Origin: Methanomassiliicoccales archaeon
GTDB lineage: Archaea; Thermoplasmatota; Thermoplasmata; Methanomassiliicoccales; UBA472
NCBI GenBank assembly: GCA_013329565.1
Contig: DUJZ01000052.1
Location: 1-10,586, forward strand
DNA: 10,586 nt
Direction: 5' to 3'
In this document: positions 7,283-10,586 of the stretch, in pieces
Numbering within the stretch: the first letter of the stretch is position 1
Layout: each line of letters starts with the position of its first letter
Program-made: the position numbers and the translations under genes
Notes under the pieces: generated by a model
The model's database searches: none
The model's input: only the letters and a program-made list of their open reading frames with translations
Told to the model about the DNA's origin: nothing

Positions 7283-7506
7283 TCCTCTACGCCCGTTATC
7301 TCCTCGGCCACCTTCAGGCAGGCCATGAGGTCCTCCATCGTGCGGAGCAGGGACATCAGGCTCCTGGCCTGGCACTCCACCTTGAGAACGGGACCTTCCA
7401 CCCAGGACCTGGCGTGATCCCCGTTGTCCATCTCCAAAGAGCGGTTGACGTTGCGGGCGCGTTCCTCGCTCCCCAGGTCCAGTTCTAGAAGGCAGCTCGC
7501 TTCCAC
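7279..7506 (-). CDS. pcc1: KEOPS complex subunit Pcc1
   Basis: Pcc1 is the small dimer-forming subunit of KEOPS, which makes t6A at position 37 of ANN-decoding tRNAs with Kae1, Bud32 and Cgi121. The 75-aa product shows the family pattern: an N-terminal strand (ASCLLELDL), a helix, the SLEMDN motif (23-28), a second strand and the C-terminal helix SLMSLLRTMEDLMACLKVAEEI (read across 49-70). I choose GTG at 7506. The open frame continues back to 7605, but those codons run into the tRNA gene and do not look like Pcc1. A TTTTATCC box is centred 27 bases before this GTG, so the mRNA is probably leaderless. The gene is convergent with tgtA: its TAG and the tgtA TAG share the palindrome CTAG at 7279-7282. 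Confidence 0.88.
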   Translation of the reverse strand: MEASCLLELDLGSEERARNVNRSLEMDNGDHARSWVEGPVLKVECQARSLMSLLRTMEDLMACLKVAEEITGVED

Positions 7507-7528
7507 GGACGGCTCATGTCCGAGAGGG

Positions 7529-7537
7529 GATAAAATC
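7529..7537 (-). promoter_or_regulatory. Probable pcc1 promoter, leaderless spacing
   Basis: GGGATTTTATCCCC on the minus strand (about 7526-7539) contains a TATA-like TTTTATC core. It is centred 27 bases from the GTG start chosen for pcc1 and lies between the tRNA gene and pcc1. Its position supports the short version of Pcc1. Readthrough from the tRNA unit is an alternative source of transcripts. Confidence 0.45.
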
Positions 7538-7563
7538 CCTTTGCTGCAGTGGAATGAGAGAAG

Positions 7564-7639
7564 TGGTAGCCCCGTCCAGATTCGAACTGGAGTCACCGGC
7601 TCCAAAGGCCAGCATGATTGACCACTACACTACGGGGCT
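7564..7639 (-). tRNA. trnQ: tRNA-Gln, anticodon UUG, with encoded CCA
   Basis: The minus strand folds into a complete cloverleaf. The acceptor stem is AGCCCCG with CGGGGCT (7 bp, first pair A1-U72). The D arm has GTG pairing with CAT and carries A14, G15, G18 and G19. The anticodon stem is CTGGC with GCCGG around the loop CTTTGGA, giving anticodon TTG (34-36). The variable loop has four bases. The T arm is TCCAG/CTGGA around TTCGAAT. A73 is at 7567 and CCA follows at 7566-7564 in the DNA. A1-U72 is the known identity feature for archaeal GatDE amidation of Glu-tRNA(Gln). G15 makes it a possible substrate for the neighbouring TgtA. No intron is seen. A pyrimidine-rich stretch (CTTCTCTC) follows the CCA and may act as a weak terminator. 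Confidence 0.96.
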
Positions 7640-7664
7640 ATAGTTGACCTCGATGCGATATCCC

Positions 7665-7672
7665 CTATTTAA
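7665..7672 (-). promoter_or_regulatory. Probable tRNA-Gln promoter inside the end of the upstream gene
   Basis: TTAAATAG on the minus strand is centred about 29 bases before the first base of the tRNA, the normal archaeal TATA spacing. It overlaps the TAA stop of the methylthiotransferase gene (7669-7671), so the stop codon is part of the box. The tRNA could also be made from a transcript of the upstream gene. Confidence 0.5.
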
Positions 7673-8919
7673 TTTTCCATCCCTGGGACCATCGCCCCGT
7701 AGAGATGTGTCGAGGCGCATCCGGTTATCTTCACGTTCACCCGCTGCCATAGCTGGTGATCGCCATGGATGACCACCGGCAGGTAATCGTCAGTGCGGGC
7801 CATGACGCTGCTTCCCTTTCCCCTTTCATCGATAAGGACCGAGTAACTAAGCCCGACCTTGGATGCGTTGATCTCCGAGGAGATGCGAAAGCGCAGACGG
7901 GTCAGTTCCCGGGAACGCTCCTTGGAGACCCATCCGGGGACCTGTCCCTTCATGAGGTCGGCCACCGTGCCCGGGCGGCGGGAGAACCGGGTGACGTTGA
8001 TGATGTTCGGTCTGAGCTGTTCCATCAGCGCTACGGTCGTTCGGTGATCGTCCTCGGTCTCTCCGGGAAAGCCGGTTATGACGTCGGTGGATAACGTGAG
8101 ATCGGGAAGCGAGGAGCGCATCCTTTGGACCATGTACATGTACGCCCCGGAGGTGTAGGCCCGCCCCATCTCCCTGATGATGCGGTCGCTGCCGCTCTGG
8201 ACGGGCAGATGTAGGAACCGATAGACCTTGGGATGGCGGTACGCTTCGATCGTTCCGTCCAGGACCTCGGTCAGATTGTCGGGGTTCATCATCCCCACCC
8301 GGATCCGGAAGTCGTAGGGAAGATCGCAAATGGCCTTGAGAAGGTCCGGCAACCGGTCGTTGCCGTCCATGCCGTAGGCGGCGGTGTCCTGCGAGGTCAC
8401 CAATATCTCCTTGGCCCCCTGAACCAAGGCTTGGTCAGCCCGGCGCACCAGCTCCTTCAAAGGATAACTGACCAGGTCTCCCCGGGCCAGCTTGGTGATG
8501 CAGTAGGAGCAGGAGCCGTTGCATCCCTGAGCGATCGGAAGGACCATCTGCCCCGGGCTCCCGGACGATATCGCCTCGCCGCACCTTTGGAACTCGCCCT
8601 CCAGCAAGTTCATGAAGCGTGGATAGCCCGAGGTGCCGCTGATCAGCGCATCTGGAAACTCCTCTCGCAACTGCCCCGGGCTCACCGAAGCCATGCAGCC
8701 CACTATGATGAGCTGCTTCCCTTCGTCCCGGAGATGGCGAAGACGCCGGAGTATCTTCCTTTCCGTGGGTTCGATCACCACGCAGGTGTTGATGAGCGCC
8801 GCGTCCGCCTCATTCTCGTCGATGACCTGCTGATGCCCTAGCGAACAGAGGTGGGCGGCGAGCTCGGCCGACTCCCCCTGGTTCATGGTACATCCGTAAG
8901 TCTCGACGATGAACTTCAC
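7669..8919 (-). CDS. Archaeal MiaB-like tRNA methylthiotransferase (e-MtaB/CDKAL1 type)
   Basis: This 416-aa radical-SAM enzyme should convert t6A37 to ms2t6A37 in tRNA, the role known for the CDKAL1/e-MtaB branch; MiaB-type activity on i6A is unlikely in archaea. The N-terminal UPF0004 domain has the three cluster cysteines Cys10 (TYGCTMNQ), Cys46 (INTCVV) and Cys75 (VGCMA). The radical-SAM domain has CNGSCSYC with Cys133, Cys137 and Cys140, then LHLPVQSGSDRII and DVITGFPGETEDD. The C-terminal TRAM domain spans about 354-410. The frame starts at GTG 8919 (MKFIVETYGC), which fits the family start exactly. There is no Shine-Dalgarno site, but a TATA-like box lies 26 bases upstream, so the mRNA is probably leaderless. 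Its t6A substrate depends on KEOPS, whose pcc1 gene is nearby. Confidence 0.95.
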   Translation of the reverse strand: MKFIVETYGCTMNQGESAELAAHLCSLGHQQVIDENEADAALINTCVVIEPTERKILRRLRHLRDEGKQLIIVGCMASVSPGQLREEFPDALISGTSGYPRFMNLLEGEFQRCGEAISSGSPGQMVLPIAQGCNGSCSYCITKLARGDLVSYPLKELVRRADQALVQGAKEILVTSQDTAAYGMDGNDRLPDLLKAICDLPYDFRIRVGMMNPDNLTEVLDGTIEAYRHPKVYRFLHLPVQSGSDRIIREMGRAYTSGAYMYMVQRMRSSLPDLTLSTDVITGFPGETEDDHRTTVALMEQLRPNIINVTRFSRRPGTVADLMKGQVPGWVSKERSRELTRLRFRISSEINASKVGLSYSVLIDERGKGSSVMARTDDYLPVVIHGDHQLWQRVNVKITGCASTHLYGAMVPGMEN

Positions 8920-8934
8920 GGCGGCTGATACGCC

Positions 8935-8953
8935 ATCTATTTATTATAGATAG
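8935..8953. promoter_or_regulatory. Bidirectional promoter with inverted-repeat TATA region
   Basis: The 60-base gap between two divergent genes contains ATCTAT, five bases, then ATAGAT (8935-8951), a near-perfect inverted repeat made of TATA-like sequence. On the minus strand, CTATAATAAATAG lies about 26 bases before the GTG at 8919. On the plus strand, TATTTATTATAG lies about 34 bases before the ATG at 8980. One box, or two overlapping boxes, may therefore serve both genes. The inverted repeat could instead be an operator; the sequence alone does not decide. Confidence 0.5.
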
Positions 8954-8979
8954 TCCGAAAGGGCTTCGTTCCTTGACAC

Positions 8980-9918
8980 ATGTTCGTGGATATCCTGTAC
9001 CTCCTGGGCGGTCTCGCGCTCCTTATCGTCGGAGCCAACTGGCTCGTTAAAGGAGCGTCGGCTCTGGCGGCGTCGCTGGGCGTAAGCACGTTCATCATCG
9101 GTCTGACGGTGGTGGCCTTGGGCACCTCGGCCCCGGAAGCGTCACTGGCCTTGATCTCCAGTATAGATGGCGACCCGTCAATTTCCTTCGGGAACGTGAT
9201 AGGGGCCAACGTTGCGAACATCGGAGTGGTGCTGGCCGCTGCCTGCATAATCTGCCCGATCGCCTCCGGGATGACCTTGCTGAGGAGGGAGGCGGTGTTC
9301 CTCATAGTGTCGATTCTGGTGGTCGCCGCCATGGGCTATAACGGGATGATAGGCCTCGACAACGCCCTGGTGCTGATCGCGGCGGCCGTGGCCTTCAATT
9401 ATTTCGTGCTTAGATCGGCCAAGGTAGAGCGTGCGGCGAAGAGGATAGAACAGGTGGAGGGACGTCCCACGATGGAGAGATGGCGCATGCTCGTCTACAT
9501 AGTTGGCGGGCTCGTCCTCCTGATCCTCGGCTCCGATCTGGTCATGAATGGCGGAGTAGGACTGGCCACTGAGCTTGGAGTGGACGAGTTCACCATCGGC
9601 CTGACGGTGGTGGCCCTGGGCACCACCATGCCGGAACTGGCCGTTTCCCTATCATCGGCCTGCCGCCTGGAGACGAACCTGCTACTTGGTAATGTTCTTG
9701 GCAGCAACATCTCCAACAGTTTACTGGTCCTAGGATTGGCTGGATTGTTCTCCCCGGTCCCCATCCCGGGCGACTTTTACACCCTGGCGCTGCCGGTCAC
9801 CCTGGTCATGTACGCTACCTTGGTCTCCTTCATGTACCTGAAGAGGAAATTGAACCGGACCACGGGCGCCATACTGCTGTCCATTTACCTGGCGTACCTG
9901 GTGCTCATAATGATCTGA
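8980..9918 (+). CDS. Na+/Ca2+ exchanger-type (CaCA) membrane transporter
   Basis: This 312-aa integral membrane protein belongs to the Ca2+/cation antiporter superfamily, in the YrbG/NCX_Mj size class. It shows the two inverted alpha repeats: GLTVVALGTSAPE (41-53) with GNVIGANVANIG (71-82), and GLTVVALGTTMPE (207-219) with GNVLGSNISNS (237-247). Glu53 and Glu219 are the expected ion ligands. The second-helix positions are Asn80 and Asn246. NCX_Mj has Asp at the second of these; E. coli YrbG, as I recall it, has Asn in both, so this looks like the YrbG pattern. About ten hydrophobic segments form two five-helix halves, joined by a charged loop (about 146-168), likely cytoplasmic. It should exchange Ca2+ for Na+ or H+; the coupling ion is not evident. 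The ATG at 8980 has almost no leader and no Shine-Dalgarno site. Confidence 0.92.
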   Translation: MFVDILYLLGGLALLIVGANWLVKGASALAASLGVSTFIIGLTVVALGTSAPEASLALISSIDGDPSISFGNVIGANVANIGVVLAAACIICPIASGMTLLRREAVFLIVSILVVAAMGYNGMIGLDNALVLIAAAVAFNYFVLRSAKVERAAKRIEQVEGRPTMERWRMLVYIVGGLVLLILGSDLVMNGGVGLATELGVDEFTIGLTVVALGTTMPELAVSLSSACRLETNLLLGNVLGSNISNSLLVLGLAGLFSPVPIPGDFYTLALPVTLVMYATLVSFMYLKRKLNRTTGAILLSIYLAYLVLIMI

Positions 9919-9965
9919 AGGAATACCTCACTGATCCGGGGTGCGCAGGAGATGACGGCCGCCTC

Positions 9966-10250
9966 TCAGGAAGGGTTGTTCTTCTGATCCGCTTCGTACA
10001 TCGCGTCGATCATGGCCCCGAAGAAGCAGCAGGGCTTGTACTCCCCTTCCGGCGCCTCGGCCGCTTTCTCGTCGGCGCCCATCAACGAGACGTTCGGATG
10101 ACCGTCCATGAGCACCTTGAGCAGCCATTCCTTGTCCTGTTCGTTCTCGTAATGCAACGAACCGATCTCCTTCTCCCCGTCCATGTCCACCTTGGCCAGG
10201 TGAATGTGCCCGCCCTGAAGCTCGTTCTTGACCGTCAAGGTGATGAGCAT
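9966..10250 (-). CDS. Small hypothetical protein A, 94 aa; paralog of the upstream gene
   Basis: I recognise no named family. The protein starts MLITLTVKNELQGGHIHLAK (probable beta-hairpin), then has the block shared with its neighbour at residues 29-58: IGSLHYEN, a charged helix with LLKVLM, then GHPNVSLM. An Ala/Glu-rich linker leads to an aromatic Cys-Cys motif (KPCCFFGAMIDAMYE, 72-86). It has no signal peptide or membrane segment and is acidic overall. The start ATG at 10250 has a full GAGGTGA Shine-Dalgarno site four bases away. That site overlaps the TGA stop of the upstream paralog, whose stop is four bases before this start, so the two are cotranscribed. It converges with the exchanger gene, and the 47-base gap (9919-9965) shows no clear terminator. 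Confidence 0.82.
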   Translation of the reverse strand: MLITLTVKNELQGGHIHLAKVDMDGEKEIGSLHYENEQDKEWLLKVLMDGHPNVSLMGADEKAAEAPEGEYKPCCFFGAMIDAMYEADQKNNPS

Positions 10251-10254
10251 GCCT

Positions 10255-10512
10255 TCACCTCGAGATGGGGCCGCGCTGAGGCCATTTGTAGTAGTTGTCG
10301 ACGAAGCATCCCGTGGGGTTGTCCTTCTCCATGAAGCTGATCTCGGGATGACCTTTCATTAGCATGTCCAGCAGGACGTCCCTTTCGTCCTTGTTTTCGT
10401 ATTTCAATGTCCCTAGTAGGTGGGTACAGGTTATGGACCCCCTCTTCCACAGTTCGAGGGTTCCGCTTCCGTCCTCGTTCTCCAGCACCTTCATGTTGAT
10501 GTACAGCGCCAT
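10255..10512 (-). CDS. Small hypothetical protein B, 85 aa; first of a tandem paralog pair
   Basis: No named family is recognised. The protein begins MALYINMKVLENEDGSGTLE, a likely beta-hairpin, and carries at 33-62 the same block as its downstream neighbour: LGTLKYEN, a charged helix with LLDMLM, then GHPEISFM. It ends with a Cys and aromatic stretch (GCFVDNYYKW, 68-77). Over the 30-residue shared block I count 14 identities without gaps, with many of the other positions conservative. It is soluble by composition. The ATG at 10512 follows a GAGGT site (spacing about nine bases). A TATA-like box (10567-10574) would give a leader of about 33 bases. The next gene's Shine-Dalgarno site is built into this gene's last codons. 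Confidence 0.82.
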   Translation of the reverse strand: MALYINMKVLENEDGSGTLELWKRGSITCTHLLGTLKYENKDERDVLLDMLMKGHPEISFMEKDNPTGCFVDNYYKWPQRGPISR

Positions 10513-10566
10513 GGGATCGACCTCAAGATCAAGGGTCCAAGATTGATGTGGGGAGGAGAGAGGATG

Positions 10567-10574
10567 GTATATGC
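10567..10574 (-). promoter_or_regulatory. Possible promoter of the tandem paralog operon
   Basis: ATGCATATACC on the minus strand gives a TATA-like box (GCATATAC) at the edge of the window. A transcription start about 25 bases on, near 10545, would leave a leader that includes the GAGGT site before gene B. The rest of the right end (10513-10586) holds no gene that I can see. Confidence 0.35.
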
Positions 10575-10586
10575 ATTTGTCGGTTT

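Noticed and set aside
7507..7605. N-terminal extension of Pcc1 up to a TTG at 7605
   Set aside because: The extension would be translated from the tRNA-Gln gene and the TATA-like box, and its residues do not resemble Pcc1. The GTG at 7506 fits both family length and promoter spacing.
9919..9965. Possible terminator between the convergent exchanger and small protein A genes
   Set aside because: The 47 bases have no T-rich tract on either strand after the stop codons and no clear hairpin.
10239..10279. C/D-box-like pair (GTGATGA ... CTGA) on the plus strand
   Set aside because: No convincing internal D'/C' pair or terminal stem is present, and it overlaps the junction of two protein genes on the other strand, where the GTGATGA-like string is simply codons near a start.
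1..10586. CRISPR arrays, insertion sequences, toxin-antitoxin or phage genes
   Set aside because: No direct-repeat arrays, transposase motifs or terminal repeats were found; gene content is housekeeping, with compact spacing.

Overview
The window looks like a moderately GC-rich euryarchaeal chromosome, most likely Thermoplasmatota (a relative of Methanomassiliicoccales is my guess, not shown). The archaeal signs are strong: archaeal-type S12, S7 and EF-2 with a diphthamide-site histidine, the start of EF-1 alpha, archaeosine-type TgtA, Pth2, a DUF99 protein, a KEOPS Pcc1 subunit, archaeal TATA-like boxes and an A1-U72 tRNA-Gln. First genes of transcription units often appear leaderless, with a TATA-like box 25-29 bases before the start codon. 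Internal operon genes often carry GAGGTGA-type Shine-Dalgarno sites.

Layout. 1-3496 (minus strand): the str operon rps12-rps7-fusA, then the 5' part of the EF-1 alpha gene, cut by the window edge. 3628-4041 (minus): an unrecognised 137-aa protein. 4083-5241 (minus): a compact unit of small zinc-ribbon protein, pth2 and a DUF99/UPF0215 protein. 5242-5335: a divergent promoter region. 5336-7282 (plus): tgtA. It meets pcc1 (7279-7506, minus) tail to tail, and the stop codons share a CTAG. 7564-7639 (minus): tRNA-Gln(UUG) with encoded CCA. 7669-8919 (minus): the archaeal MiaB-like methylthiotransferase. 8920-8979: a short bidirectional promoter with an inverted-repeat TATA region. 8980-9918 (plus): a Na+/Ca2+ exchanger-type transporter. 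9966-10512 (minus): two small tandem paralogous proteins of unknown function, with a promoter at the right edge.

Theme. Almost everything serves translation: the ribosomal decoding centre and elongation factors, peptidyl-tRNA recycling (Pth2), and tRNA modification. TgtA acts at G15, Pcc1 belongs to the t6A37 machinery, and the MiaB-like enzyme thiomethylates t6A37. A tRNA gene sits among the modification genes. I see no mobile element, CRISPR array, toxin-antitoxin pair or defence system. The least explained parts are the tandem paralog pair at the right end and the 137-aa orphan next to the str operon.
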